In this document: positions 36,201 through 51,200 of the stretch, piece after piece
How the letters are laid out: each line of letters starts with the position of its first letter
How positions within the stretch are numbered: the first letter of the stretch is position 1
DNA from: Zonotrichia leucophrys gambelii
Taxonomy: Eukaryota; Chordata; Aves; Passeriformes; Passerellidae
DNA length: 64,000 nucleotides
NCBI RefSeq assembly: GCF_028769735.1
Contig: NC_088173.1
Location: forward strand, 22,074,038-22,138,037
Direction: 5' to 3'
Notes under the pieces: generated by a model
What the model was told of the DNA's origin: nothing
Seen by the model: only the letters and a program-made list of their open reading frames with translations
The model's database searches: none
Made by a program: the position numbers and the translations under genes

Positions 36201-39200
36201 TGTGTTGGCTTGAATTTGCAGCTGTCTTTAATGTTCTTTCAAGTCTATAAAAAAGTATTGGCAAGCATTGCCTTGAGAGGCAAGTTTGGAAGCACACCTG
36301 TTACACATTCTGGAGGAAACCAAGGGTATCAAAGAGTAAAATTGGAGATTGGCACGAATCCATTCACCTTCTTCCTCTTGATAGCCCAGGGATTTAGACC
36401 TGCACCCAAGCTTTGAGGCAAAAGGCCACTGCTAAGCAATATACTCAGGCAGAAAATGGAAAAGCTGTTTATCACAGTGGGTCTCAGCATGACCTCAATC
36501 TGGCAGACATTCAGCTGTGTCAGCAAAAAATGGCTTTTAGATAGTTCTTCATGCTAACCTGACAAAAGGCAAAGAGAGGGGGAATGACAGGAAGAAAAGA
36601 GGCAAAAATTCAGAAGTATTGGATGGCCCACAGATTAGGATGCATAGAAGGAACAATATGATAAAAATGTTAAGCTCTGCCAGAGACACCTTCATACTAA
36701 TTTATACATTATCTGATCTTTCCATTATTAAATGCAGAGAAAAGTATTTCAGCTCTAACTTCTTTGAAACCTCTTCAGTTTCAGCAGTCCAAAGAAACAT
36801 TTCAGTTGGTATTTAAGCACAAAGGGATCCCATTTCAGAAGCAAGGAATAGTCACAATTATCAGACAAGTCATACAAAGGTATACAGTAAAACACTTAAA
36901 TCAGGCCGCATTTACTAAGACTTCTAAATATAGCCTTATGGAGCCCTACTGTGATGCAAAATTCAAATTTTGGTACTGACATCTAAATACATCAGCCTTT
37001 CAAAATACTGCCCAGCAGTTGAGCTAGTTTTTTGATGTATGGCAGGCTCTCTTGAAACACAAAGGCACTGCCAGAACTGAGAATCAACAATAAATGATAT
37101 TTTATTTTCCCTAGCAATAAATGCTTAGTTAAAGAGAAAAAATTAAAAGAGACTAGAAAATGTTCACTTTTGTTTTAAAAATTGAAGAAAAGAAAATAAA
37201 AATGGACAAAAGAAATGCAGAACAATATGAGAAAACTTAAGCAAATGAATTAAAATACTTCATGGCAAATGAAACTGAACTTACCAACAAGCCCCTTGGT
37301 ACTACTTGATGCTGCGGCTGCGTGGGCAGGGACAGGAGCTGGCTTTGTCTCCTCTGCTGGTACAGATGTTATGCTACTGGTTTCAGCTTCAATCGAAACA
37401 TCCTTCCCACCCCTCCGCTTTATGGTACCTGTGTCACCCTCGGAGTCCTCTCCCCAGTATCCTGTGGAAGATGCCCAGCTCGCTCTGGACTGTGCTTGAT
37501 CGAGGCCCTCCCTCCCTTGACTTTGCCTGCCATACTTTGTGCCATGGTCAGGGAACATCAGCTGGTCCATGTGGCTGCCTGAGGCCCACAGTCCCGCCCC
37601 ATCTCCTGAACTATCAAAATGAGCGTGTCCGAAAGGCAGCGTCTCCCAGCTCCTCTGGTGCTGGATTGTCTGGATGTTGTCATGGGAGCCACTCGAGCAG
37701 GAAGTCCAGCTCCCACGGCCGCTGTCAGCTGCGTCGAGCGAAGCTCTGTCCCCCTGGTCCTGTGACAGCTCTTCTGTACTAGGAGAAGAAAGTACAGTTG
37801 CTCCAGCATACAGGCCTCTGGTCTCTGACAGCGGTGCGTATGAGCTGGATACACATTGATGAGGGGGACAAAAAATCCAGTGTTGGAATTGGGAATCATG
37901 AACAGGACGCACAAAGAAACAAACAAAGAAAAACAAAACACGGTGTGGGGTTGGACTAGGCGACCTTCATGACATTTTAAAGGTTCCTTTCCACCCAAGC
38001 AATTCTATGATTCTGTGATGGAAGATTTTGATGCACTTGACAGTGCTTATTGTTTTCATGAATGGCTAATTCAATTTTGAGGATATAACACTTTTCTTTC
38101 AATAAAACAAAAACAAACACAAACAAATGAAATTGGACAGATAACTTGCTGAAGCCTTACGCTTCAGCTGTGTAATTTCAAAAGGTAAAATCTTAACTTC
38201 ACAACAGCCCTTTAAGACAGGCAAAGCACACAGACACACATACAGAGAGCAAATGGTTCAAAAGCTAGAAACAGAATTTAGCAGCAGCTGACTGATATTC
38301 AGGTTGAGATTTCAAATTTCTTTTTTCTGCTGTGAGAGCTAACTTTTCAACATTTTCTGCAAATGCAAATGCATTTCAACCTTATTTTTGAAAACACATG
38401 CTACTTCACAAAGCAAGTATGTTTTCTGTAGCCTTTCAGTGATTAAGTGAGCCTGACATGATCCCTTACACAGCAGCAGATAAAACCAACAAAGTGTCAC
38501 TTTTGCTTAGCAGATATCCAGGCTCCTGGGACTTGCTCTTCCAGGGCACCTTCCTGTGCAGACTAGAACCCTCTTCTTCCAAATATTTAAGACATCTGAA
38601 TAAAGAGTTTGCATAGCCTGAGATTCCCAAAGCTGAACTACAGCAGCTTTGGAACAGGTCTGCCATTCAAAGACCCTACAGGATTAAAACCCCAGAAACC
38701 ATTCAGAGGACTGAAGCATCCAAATAACAGCTCCAAAAAAAAAAGTAAGTGGAGACTAAACACAAGCCAGAGCTCCAATTATTTTCACACCAAGGCTCAC
38801 TGCTAGAGATTTAGAGAACTCCACACAGCACTAGCTTCCCCACCATTACAGAAGTTAATTACCTAGAAAATTACTAGAAAACCAGCAGCGTAATGTGAAT
38901 TTTATCTTCCAATTATTGTTGACTAGCAGAGATATTTGGAGTAAAATATTTTGGAGTTAGACAGATATGCACTTTTCCATGAAGCAGACTGGAAAATTGC
39001 TGGTTATTTCTGTTCTCAGTTTATCTCTGAATAATTGTTTGAATATCTCATCTAATTCAGTTAATTTCCCATGGAGAAAGCAGGCTAGGATACTATCCTG
39101 CCACAAAGTGGATAATCTACGGCACCACTGAAATGCTCAGATGGTAACATCTACTGAGGTGAAGTCTCGCTGTTTAGACCTCATCACTCACTCAGGAGTA

Positions 39201-42200
39201 CAAAACCTTTTCTTGGCAGCAAAGGAGCATTATCACAAAATGAAGCACTGAAGTAGTGATTTTTTAAGAGCAGAGGAGAAAAAATATTTGAGAGATACAG
39301 GGAAACTTATATGGACAAATATACACTCCACATACACACTATATGAAAGTATAATGTAAGCAAGCACAAATAAAATTCTTACCCTAAGCTGTATTGATCT
39401 GGTTCAATCATGATTCTTCTATCAATCCTTCCCACACCAAGATTTGTCTCCACAATGCTGACAGAATGCCTCTGTCTCCTCTCATCATGCAGGGGGACTG
39501 GCATAGAGTCAAAAGAGGAATTGCTGACAATACTAGATCTGGAAGAAATTTCACTGTGACCAGAATCGGAGAAGTTATCCACAGTGCTGCTTGGAGCCAA
39601 AGTGTAGCCTGCAAAGGGAACATGGTGTTAATCAGACTCTCCAAGATGCCTGCTCAGTTCTTGTCAGGCCACTGGCAATAATGCCAAAAAAACTGGCACT
39701 AAAACAAAGCTACCATTACACTTACACAGCACTGCAAAAGATAAAGAGCAAAACTGACACTGTCTTTGGTACCTTAATCAGATACAGGATTGTGGGAACA
39801 TGTACTACTCATTTACAAACCAACTGCTCTCCTCTTCTAAATTCTTTTCAAATTCATCATGATATCCTCACATTATGAAATATTACTTCAAAAATCTCAA
39901 AATCTGACTGTACATAGACACTGTCTCCAAGACTGGAAGGAAAGAGATCTCTGGTTGAGATTACTGCTTAAAGTAATCCCAGAGACTCTCCCATACAGTC
40001 TTTTTATTCTGCAAAGCTACTCTACAGAGATGAACAGATACATGAAGACCAGATGTCTGGGCTGACTGCTTATTACATATATTAGCTGAGAGAGGGGCAG
40101 GTTTTCAAGGTTTTTTTGTGAAACTTGACTCGCTAATTAATTCCAAATTCCATACTGCCGGAATTATGGTGAAATTTGGAGGTAGGTAGCATGACATAGC
40201 CTGACTGAGATAAAATCTGCAAATCACATCATAGAAGCAAATTCAGCCTTTCTTTCAGTATTAAACAAAATGTGCTGGATGTTCTTGCCAGCTAAGTTAA
40301 AGATCATTAAACACATCCAGAAGTCACCACAGTTTTCGTATTTTGCTTTCACTCTAATTCTAAGTGGCAGAATTACTTCAACTGATCTACCCCAAATCAT
40401 TTGCTGAGAACTAATGCAGGGAATTAATGCTGTCATTTTTATCTGAAAGAACACATCATTAGCTTCATGTAACCATCAAACCAATGATGTTTTTTTAAAT
40501 CATGTTTACGATTTGCTTTTTGAAGAAATAAAGTGCTGTTCACACTGTGAGTCAAGTACGGAATTCCAATTCCTTTTTCAAAAAATGCATAGGCCTGACC
40601 ATATTTATCTTCGCTAATGTAGTATTTGGGAGAAATAATGATGACAGCTTACAAGGACTCAAGATGATATATCCTCTACATATTATCCTCCTCCATCTGA
40701 CCTTAGTAAATAACACTTCAACAGAAGTCACTTCAGACCCAATGTATATTTTACCATAATGCTCTATTATGTAGCTGTAAACTGAACTTCTATGCTATCC
40801 TGAAAAGAGAACAACTTAGAAGTTACATGCAATACCTCTAGCCTATTACATTTCCAAAGAGTGAAAGTATACTTAAATTACAGGACAATGCCTCCTGTAT
40901 TTTGTCAATTCATAGCCAGAACTACAACTACCATGAAAACAAACAAGAAAATAGTTTGGTTTTTTTTTTTAAATCTCTTTAAAGTCCTAAATTCACTTTA
41001 AAAAATAACTCTGTGAAATTACTTTAAAAGATCTTGGTCAAGAAAGCTCCAATGTATAACATCATTCCTCAAAAATTCATCCACATGGTTTAAATAATAA
41101 CCAGGCTGCTATTAAAATATTCTGTAGTATAAAATATAAATTGCAATATTCAATATTCTGATTTGAATCCCAAATACCTTAAGCCTTTCTATCATATGTA
41201 GGTCACATCCCATTCAGATGCATGACGCAGCAAATAATTCCTCTGATAGACCAGTATGGTCAGTGCTGTACAAAGATTTTAAGTTTCAACCTGCACATCC
41301 CTCCACTGAAGGCAGGAAACATTCATCACTGGAATATTTTTTTGTCAGAAGCAGCTGCAGTCAGAGTGACCTGCTGCATCAAATCCTGTATCATACCAGG
41401 TTATCTATTCTGGCTTTTGCTCATCAGAGGGCTTTTAGGTACCCCTGAAATCAGGTTCACAGGTACCTTTCACATATCCCACTCTGCACTACATTTTCTG
41501 CCCTCTTGCTGACCGTACGTGACAAAAATAGGAGCAGCAGAATTGAGTGTCCAAATTCTCTCCCAGAAGCTTCCAAAGTCCATGAGCTTCAAGAAACAGG
41601 GTAAGAAATATGGAACATCTACTACCTTTCCTTGGAGAGCTCTGTGGTGAAGTAGGAGGAGAAGAGAGCTGCGAAGACGCACTTGAAACAGCATCTTCAG
41701 ATTGTTTCTTGTGACGATCCAAACTTCCTTCTTCTGATAATGAAAGTATTTTCTTTAAAGCTTGTGGGGAGTTAATGCCTTTAGGTAAGAATTAAAGTAG
41801 GCAGATATTAAGTCCAGTATAAATACATAGTTATATTTCACAATGCATTTACAGAGCAGACACCCCACAGGAGGAAAAAGCTACATATTTTTCCTGTATA
41901 TTTCTGAGCTCCTGACACCAGCTTAAATGAAGCAAAATGTTAAAACATATTCCTGTTTAAAATATAGTGCTTTATTTCTGCATATTAGCACAGATGATCT
42001 TTCATTCTGTCCACTCTTTAAGATAAATACTTTGCCACAGAAAACATGAAGATTTGATCTTGCAGAATACTGCCTCAGCATATAATTGAGGATATGCATA
42101 GGAATGGTTACTGAGAAACTTGAACTAAAATTAGCTTAAATACAGACACCCACCCATCTCACTGGTTAGTGAAGATTTATATAGTAAGAATTCAAACTGC

Positions 42201-45200
42201 TCTCCTGTTTCTTTTCTATTCAGAGTAGCCTAGGAGGTCAAAGGAAGTGGGAAAGAAAATTAATAAGGATTTGGCTTATGAAACACGGCCATCCTGCAGC
42301 TGCCTTTCTCTCTCTCATTTTTGAGAACTCTCTCTGCAGCAGCTTATTTTGGGAAACTACAGAGTAAAAACATCCTGAAGATGATGTATGATGTAAAGAT
42401 CTAGGACATCAGGAATAGCTTTTCCCAGACCACATTTATTCATCTTTCTCTTCGCCTCCCCTCAAAGATCCACCCTGGGACAGCCTTATAAGTGAAGACA
42501 GAGTTTCTCTGACAGTTTTGCCAATGTTTGTGGTATAGGTTATTTCCAAGCATTCATGGACTTTTATCTTTGATCTGTTGGATCACAATCCTGCTATCAA
42601 TAATTCACAGCTGCCTGATCATCCTAACCTAGTCAGTTTTCAGAAACTTTGCCACTATGAGCAAAAAATTGCAGTCTATGAAGCTTCAAAGTCCTTTCAA
42701 GATTAAAATTTAATGGTAAAATCAACAAGATCTAGATGAATATTGAATTGTTTCTTGCTCATTTTGCTGCTTCTGATGCTTTCTTGCAGCCTAAGCAGTG
42801 CATGAGGAAAACCAATAAAGAGTGAAATAAGAATTAGGCTCTTGTGCAATAACCATCATGAAAAAGTAAAGGCCAGTTATGCTACATATACTTCCTAGGG
42901 ATTATGGGAACAGTATTACCATACTTGCGATATAAAAAGTTCATTAATAGTGCATATATGTTTTGTACACATGTTGGGACACCGATTTGGAAATCAGAAT
43001 AAGTTCCTATAGTCTGGTGCCTTTCTGGAGAATATGGAGGCAGCAACAACTGTGCAATAACAATAAAAAAGCAGAAGGGAGTAGAAGGCAAAGGGACAAT
43101 TGTCAATGTGAAAGCTCAGACCCACATTTCTAACAGTACTGCCAATTTGAGCAGGCTTCAATTGCACCTTAAAAATCTAACTTGTGAAGAGACACCAAAA
43201 CTTCTGAGGCATCTCAAGAAGTCCAGGTCCCCAGTTCCTCTAGAAAAGTTAAAGCAAGATCCAAAAGCAAAAAGTAAGAAATATGTATTCTTCCTAGCTG
43301 CTAGTAATAGGTAATTACTTACACTGATTAAATTGACAGGATGCTTTCCCCAGATTTCTTCCTTTCCATTTCTAGAGAACTATGCCCAGACACTGCATGA
43401 ACAGATATAACCTGCATATCATGCTACCAGAAATGGAAGCCTGAACCTTATTTGATTAAAAATGTCTTCCCAACATAGGCAAACAAACTTCAGAAAATTA
43501 AACCAAGTTCTCCCTTGTTCTACCTACCAAATGGTGGCAGGTCTTTGACTGGCACCTTCTTGCGAGAAGGGTAGAGAGACACGGCTGGGACCTGCAGGGC
43601 TTGGTTTGCTTTGTGCTGCTGCTGCTGCACCTTCTGCTGGATGCCCGCCCGGGGAGCCACTGGTGACGTTTCAGATTTCCCAGATCGCTTGTCTCCCGCG
43701 TTCTTCGGCACTTTGCAAGAAAGGGGACAAAACTCTGAATGACTGCTAGCCAAGGACACAGTGGTGTTTTAGCCTGAGCAGTGCAAAGCCCTCTGATTAA
43801 CAATTAAAAGGTGCTGAAATACTTGTCCAATTAATACAGCATATCATCTTTAGACAGAAAAGATGAAGAGGAAAAGAGAGGGATATATAACTCCATTTAA
43901 AAGATGTACATTATCAATTATCAATGAATGTTTTCTTTCTCAAAATAAAGCTCTGATAAATGATCACTGTTACAAAAAACATGAACAGAAGTTATACTGG
44001 GCTATCATAAGGACTACAACGGATTCAGAGCAGACATGTAATTACTTTTTTTTTTTGCTACTCTGCAGGACAGGAAGGGCACAACATATAACATTTCTTA
44101 AAATCAAAACGAAATGGATATCCAGGATAAGTTTTCCCTCTGCTGCCCCAGGTATAGCCCTCCAGGTATCTCTGAAACACCTGGATATAAGAAAATCCCC
44201 TACTCCCTCAGAATAACCATATTGTTATTCACACTAGTAGCCTCAGTATATCAGAAATATAGAAGAACTTTTGACTCCTCTGTACCCTCTGTACATACAA
44301 ATCTAAAAAGCCATTGTGCACTTTATTGTGACATCATCTTAAAGCCTTATCACCTGTATATATACTATGTCTCTATCCTGTTAATCCACAAGATAATTTC
44401 CTTAGGATTCATAGATGTTTAGCACTTGAAAATGACTAGATAAATAATTTTCAGCTTTATTGTCTAGTTACTGTTCCCAATTGATTCACTGAACTAGAAA
44501 CAGAGTTATATTAAACTGCTTTCTTGAAATCCCCAACAAATGACAATGCTCACATGTGTTTGTGGCTGGCTCACACTGCAGAGAGAGCGTCTGAAGGCTC
44601 TCTTCATCCATTTCCAGATCCAAGTTTGAGAGATACTGCTTCACTTTCCGTGCCATCTGAGCATCTTCATAGAGCTTTTTAGCATTAAGAAAGGAGCTGC
44701 GACGGACCCGCTTTTTATGCCCCCCTGCTTGTGCAACATCCAGCACAGCGGCGTTGGCACTGCCCTGGCTGAGAGACCTGGAGAGAGGGGGGCAGGAGGG
44801 GAAAGAAAGAGAGCAAAGGTGTGACTTAGTCCAACAGGATATCGCCCGATAAACGTGAAACGTGCAAGAGATTGCATGAATGTCAGTCTACGTCAAAGCT
44901 CACATGCCTCATTCCAGTAAGTCAAACAGCTGTAACAGACAGAAAGATGAGGGCCAGAAAATCTCTTTACTTGGTTACAGGCACTATTTTAATGGCACAG
45001 ATATTTTAACCTATTTTGCTCCAGCTAGGCAATAACACTTCACACGTCCAGAAAAGCATTCAAGGTAGCTCTCTCACATAAGCCATCTACTGAGAGGACT
45101 GGAGCATTAGGAAAAGCTCATGCAGTAAGGCAGTGCTGACAGAAGACTATAGGTGAGGTTTGAATTCAAATACATAAAAAGGAGGCATTTTGAAAGCCCT

Positions 45201-48200
45201 CTGTGTTTTAAATCAGACTGTATACAAAATGTACAGCTCAGTTTTACAGAATGGAACTTTTTGGTAGCTTGCAAGACTGAAGAGAATTTTGTGAAATCAA
45301 ATGATTGGCTAGTTCATGATGAAATAAATGTCATGCACATTTCAATGTATGTATATCTACATGAACGCTATGCATTGATCCTGAATTATTAAGGTAAAAA
45401 TGATGGCTAATTGTAATATGAAAGTAAGTTAGTGAAGCAGATACTGTAAGTTTCAACTTTTGAATTTGATTGTGATAATTGTTTAATAGGTATAAGGAAA
45501 TTAACAGCTATTTTCAGCTGTTGCAACCTTGTCACTTTGTAATTTCATTTTGACCAAAAGTCTCTTCCTTCAGCAATTTAAACTAGGGAAAGGACACTCC
45601 ACTTCTACCTATGACCACTTAAAAATAATTTACAGCCTCTGTGTTTTAATCTCAAATCAAATGTATTGTCAGTAAAAAAGGGTTACAAAAGAAAAAAATG
45701 TCAAAGCACCAGAAAATTAAAGATAGCAAGTAGGAAAAAATGCAAATGGTAAAGGAAGAATGAATGTCGGTGTGTGTTGTCTCCAACCACTTACCCCAAA
45801 CTCCTCCATTTCTTCTTCCTGCAAGTGAGAGCCAGGAAGAATAAAGCATGGGTTTAAGAAAAGACAGAGAAAGATCACAAGCTCAGAAAGAAAAAGACCA
45901 GACCTCAGGACAAGCAGTTCTGGAAGCCCACAAACATTAAAAAGAGCCTTGACTTGGGCATACAATCAGGTATTACAAACTCTTCTAGCTTAAATTAAGA
46001 AAAAAGAGTATGCAATAAGCTTGTCAAATATGAAGCCAAAGAGCATTCACTCCATGTTTTCTAACACAAGTAGATACAGATACATTACCATTTCTACTAA
46101 ATCCAAATTATAAAGCTGACACCCATTGATATTTCAACTGGACTAATAGATACGTTTTCAAGACAGTTCCTCTCCCTCCCACAGATAGAATCTCATTTTT
46201 ATGATGTGACCATCAACTACAGAATAGTAAGAAACATTTTAGAATGTATCAGTAACCACAAAATGTAATGGTTTCTTCAGTTTTGGACCACCACATCATG
46301 CTGGTCAATTGCTAACACAAAAAATTCATACTGCTCCAACAGAAGGGGCACATAAAAGTCCCTCTTGCTGTCACCCAGCCTTCTCCCAGCTGGAGGAAGC
46401 TCTGCCTGGTACAACACACTTACCTTGTTCTGAACATGAGAGCAGGATCCATGTTCACGGACGCCATGCGGCCCACATGGCGTATCTCCTTCGCAATCAT
46501 CCGCAGCTTCTCAAAATTCACCAGGCCCTCCACTTTGGAATCATTTCCTACAACCAACAACATCAGTGATCAGGCAGGAAAGTTACTTCTCCTCAGCTAG
46601 TAAAAGGTGATATACTTCTGCCTTTACCTTCATGAAGGAATGTAAGGTCTTTTTTGATGACAGGAAACAAGGGGATAATAGGGGGCTGTAGGTTTTGGCT
46701 GTTAAGGACGTTACGATATTTTGCCATATTCCTAGATGGATCAAACAAGTCCTGTAGATCTTGAAATAGTTTTTCATACTTGCTTGGAAGCTTTTCCCAA
46801 GTAGTTCGGAGCCTTGCAACTGGTGCCAAATTCAGGCCACTTGAAACAAAAGAAGTGCAAAGAAGTTAGAAGAACAAGAGAGAGAAACAAAAAATCCTAG
46901 AAAATTTTAAATTTTCTATGGTAGAAATACCACAGAGCCAGAATACATAAGCACGGCAGTATCAATAAAATAACAGAAATTTAAATAATTCTTTTTGCCA
47001 GCACATATTACAGAAGATAATTTTTTATAAAAGCTATAAAAACTGGAGATATCTTCATGATGTAACCATAAACAGAAAAAAGTTACACTTGGATGAGTAA
47101 TTAAACCTTAAAGAGGATATGTATTTGTTACTTAAGAACAGTGTCTGAGTTTAAGACTATCATAATCTAAGTACCTCAGGATGATCATTCTTTCCAGATT
47201 AACAAACTGGCAGAAAAACCATCTTCCACCTGCATGATGATTTTCAGGTGGTGACAGCACACCGACCCACCTTCTTTCTGCAATAATTCTTCTGACTTTG
47301 TTCTTTCAGGATGAAATTTTGTAACACTCTCTATACTCAAGGTTATTCTCAAGCTGTAGCTGGTGCAAACCCCCTTTTTCCACTGTAATGACATTGACTG
47401 TCTTGCTGTTAATTTCTACCCGGTGGGAAAGTCTGATACCTAGAATCTTTCCTTCACTGAAGTTTTTCCTAGCAGAGAGGTGCTTTTATTTCTCCTTGAG
47501 ATTGGCTGAAATAGCTGAACAAAATCTCAATATTTTGATGTCTCAGAGATGCTGACTGATCATCAGCATGGATTCTTGACTTTGGAATTTGCCTCATTTG
47601 CTGAATAGTATTCAAACCTACTCTTTTTTTTTCCTACTCACAGTAAAAGTGTCAATCTGTTGACTGAATGTCAAGATGATGACAAGACCTTGTGTCAAAA
47701 ACAGTGATAACACTGTCAGTTTACCGCAACTTACCTGAGCTTTTTCATGAGAGACAATATAGGGGGACTGTTTGTTTTTGTTTGGGTTTTAAAGAAAGTG
47801 TATAAACATAGACATTAGAGTTTTCTCTCTCCCTCCCTTCTCATTCCAAAACTAAGAAAGGTTTTCTGAGATTTTCAGTACATTTTAAAATTCTTATTAC
47901 AAGATCTTTATTTACAGACTATATTAGGGCATCACAGTCTGTCATTGATTATTTTCAGAGTTCCATGAAAGAAAATGCTGATACAAAGAAAACAAAATGC
48001 AACATATTATGGCTGAATGAATTTAAGATATTGGGCAGTAAGAGAAAAATGAGCTGCTTTGGGGAAATTAACCCATTCATTTGCAACAATTGTGTGGTTT
48101 TCCTGTTGTTTCTTTTGGTATTTGTCCCTAAATAAGTGCATTAGTTTCTCTAGTGCCATGTTCACCTTGCCACACCATCTTGAGCAGTAATTACGTAACA

Positions 48201-51200
48201 GTAGCATTTCAAACAATATTTCAGCAAACATTTCAAATTACAGAAAATGCCCTCCTTAGCAAACTGCCAAGCAGACTGTTGATGTTAGCAGAATAAACTG
48301 GTTTACTCTATTAAGTACTTTTTTTTAAGACCAAAGTAAGACTTTGCTTTTTACTTAGAAGTAAAATTATTAAAGGGCAGTACCTAATGATGGCAAACAT
48401 CGAGTTGAAGTTCTTGCATTCTCTGCAGTGTAGCGCTATCTTAATGAAATGCTTAATGATCTTCATCCTTTTCAGCTGGTTGGTTTCTCTCAGAATCTCA
48501 GAAGCCACCCAGAAGGTTTCTTGATTTATCACCTCTTCAAACCTTTTTAGATTAGTGCAACCTGTTTTTGATTTGAGTTTAAACAAGTCATCTATGTACT
48601 CCGTGGGTTCGATATTACGGAAGAGCTCAAAGTTCCTCATGGAGAGTTGGGTAGCCACCTCAACAGTACTGAGCTGCAGTAGGGAAATTTGGCTTTCCCT
48701 TAATAACTCTTGGGCATCTTCATCTGAACAAAGAGTTTCTGTTTCCATGTTGTTCTTCAGGTAATACCTGTAAAAACAAAATTCAGAAAAAGATATAATA
48801 TAGATATAGTATACTCAGATTAGTGCTGAGAGTTACAGCAATGATCCAGTTGGAATCTGAGAATAAAATGAACTTCACCAGGCCTAGGTATTAATGAGAC
48901 ATTGCATAAGCAGCAATGTGTTGCAAAGAAACAGAACATGAAATAATTAAGTAACACTCTTTAACAAGATTTTAACTTAATAAACTGGCATCATCAGCTT
49001 TAGCTCAGTCTCCATCTTACCTGCCACTCAGCTGTATCCTGTCAGCAAGCTTGGAGAGCTGATCAGGGAGCCTCCTTTGCTTGATGACGCCCTCAGGTGT
49101 GACAGAGACCTCGCACAGTGAATAGGCATCAGGGGTTGCAGTCAGAGCAAACTCCCTGATGGCCTGGATGACCACTTCCTTCGCCGTGGTGTCCTTGCTG
49201 ATCATTATGTAGCGACTTTGCTGGTCTGCCTTGAAAACCCGCAGGACTTGGTCTGGTAAGTCTGGAAAAAAATTACAAGCAAGTCATGCAATTAGTAAGC
49301 AAAGAAAAATAAAAACTCAATGGTATAAGAATGAGCAAGTCACATTGAGTTTAATTATTAGTGTTATCAGTTTTTACTTCAGTAAAAGTCCTGATGAAAA
49401 GCTAGGTTCTTACTGATAAAGAATATCTTCAGTAAAAACTAGTTCTATAAACATCCAGGAAAAGCAGCTAGTTAGGCTATAAATAATACAAAATACTATA
49501 ATATTTTCAAAGTTTGGACAGACAAACTAATGAGCATGAATATATTGAAATCCAAACCCATTGATCCACTGATTTTTAGTAGTTATCAGTGTATTATTAG
49601 GAAAAAAAAAAAGATAAATGGAATTATACCAGTATTCATCACTGGGTTTTTTAACCTCAGGTATTTTTAACTGACAAGTATTTCAAATAATTTAATTTCT
49701 TCCCTCTGATAGAAATAAGCTTTTCTAGTTTTGTGAGGCATGACATCTACTCATTTTTCTTTAATATGTTTCTTCATAAAAATAATTAATTTTTTTATAT
49801 AAAAGCAGTCATACAAGCAAGAAAATATATAATAACAAGAAGCCATCTAAATGAAGGCTTCTGAAATTACTGTGATGAAAAAATAGTGGAAAAAAACCTG
49901 CCAAGTGAAAACATTCACTTTAGTACAACTAGAAGATTTTTTGACAAGACCTGAATGTGCATAACATGTATTCAAGTTACTACAGAAAGATCTATTCAGC
50001 AGCAGAAATCTTGTGACAAAAGAACAGAACTGAACACCTCCCCACTGCTCTTGCATGTTTCCAAAATAATAATTTGGAAAGCATTAAGATGAATCTCTCT
50101 GATATGAGTTCATTTACATGCCACAAAGGCTTTTTAGGCTTAAATATATTATTTTTCAAATTTCATGCAACTAAGCCTGTAACTTTGAAACTCACAGTAG
50201 CTTTTTGCAGCTTGAGAAGCACTAATACTAGAACACACTAATGCTGTTTGATTATATCATCAGTTACACATAAAGGATATCATTACAGGCCAGCTTTTAG
50301 CCTTTCCTAAGCATTTGAGTCAAATGCACAAATATTTCACAACCAGCAAGCCAATTTTGCCTTTTATCACCAACTCTACACTGACCCATCTTCCTTCAGT
50401 AATTAGTTGAAGAAGGATACAGAGCAGAATATCTTCCGAAATATTTTCTACATTTTTGATATCTGGAGGAAGGCAGATGCCAAAGACACAGGCTTTTGGA
50501 GATGTTGTTAAAAACCAGACCCTTCTCCAGATCTTGCTGCCTCTTGCTGTTACAGAAATATTTGCCAAAGAAATGCTGTGAAGTTGAGAAGCTACTGTAA
50601 ACAATACCAAGGTGAGAAAATGTTTAACAGTCCCTAGAAATAAAGTGTTTTGTGCAACAAGAAAATAACCTGCTCTGCTGGGTCACTGAAATCAATATGA
50701 AGAAATGCAGAGGATAGCAAATAGGAGTCCCATCTTTGCACTGCATTTTAGCACCCAATTTCTCAGGCTGCCTACCGATCAGAGCTGAGAGGAAAAGCTC
50801 TACACAGAACACACAGACGTCTGCTGGCAAGTAAAATGATTGCAGCTATAGCAAGGGTAGCAAGTAATTCAGCCCACTAATTTTTAAATAAAACACTTGA
50901 AGAGAATCGTAATCACCCCCCTTCACTGGTTTTCAAAAAGGGAAACTGGAGTGGCAGGCTGAAGAAGGCAATGCTGTGTGATAGGAATCTATTCCCTTAG
51001 AAAGACTGTGAGGGGAAAGAAAAAATACCAGTGACTGGCAGTTCATCATTACTCTATTATTTTGACTTCCAATCAAATAGCAAAGGCAGCACAAGAAAAG
51101 AGAAATCAAAGTGCTATTGAACTTTTAAAAATAAACCTTTAAAAGTATATTTGAGACAGCCTGATCCAATCAGAAGGGAAACTAAAATGACTCCTTGCAG

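Noticed and set aside
37306..37782. 158-codon plus-strand frame
   Set aside because: Antisense shadow of the 560-nt RAPGEF2 exon.
49388..49431. Possible C/D-box snoRNA (TGATGA and CTGA) in the 44-bp repeat
   Set aside because: It is on the strand opposite the host gene, the spacing of the boxes is too short, and no terminal stem is present.
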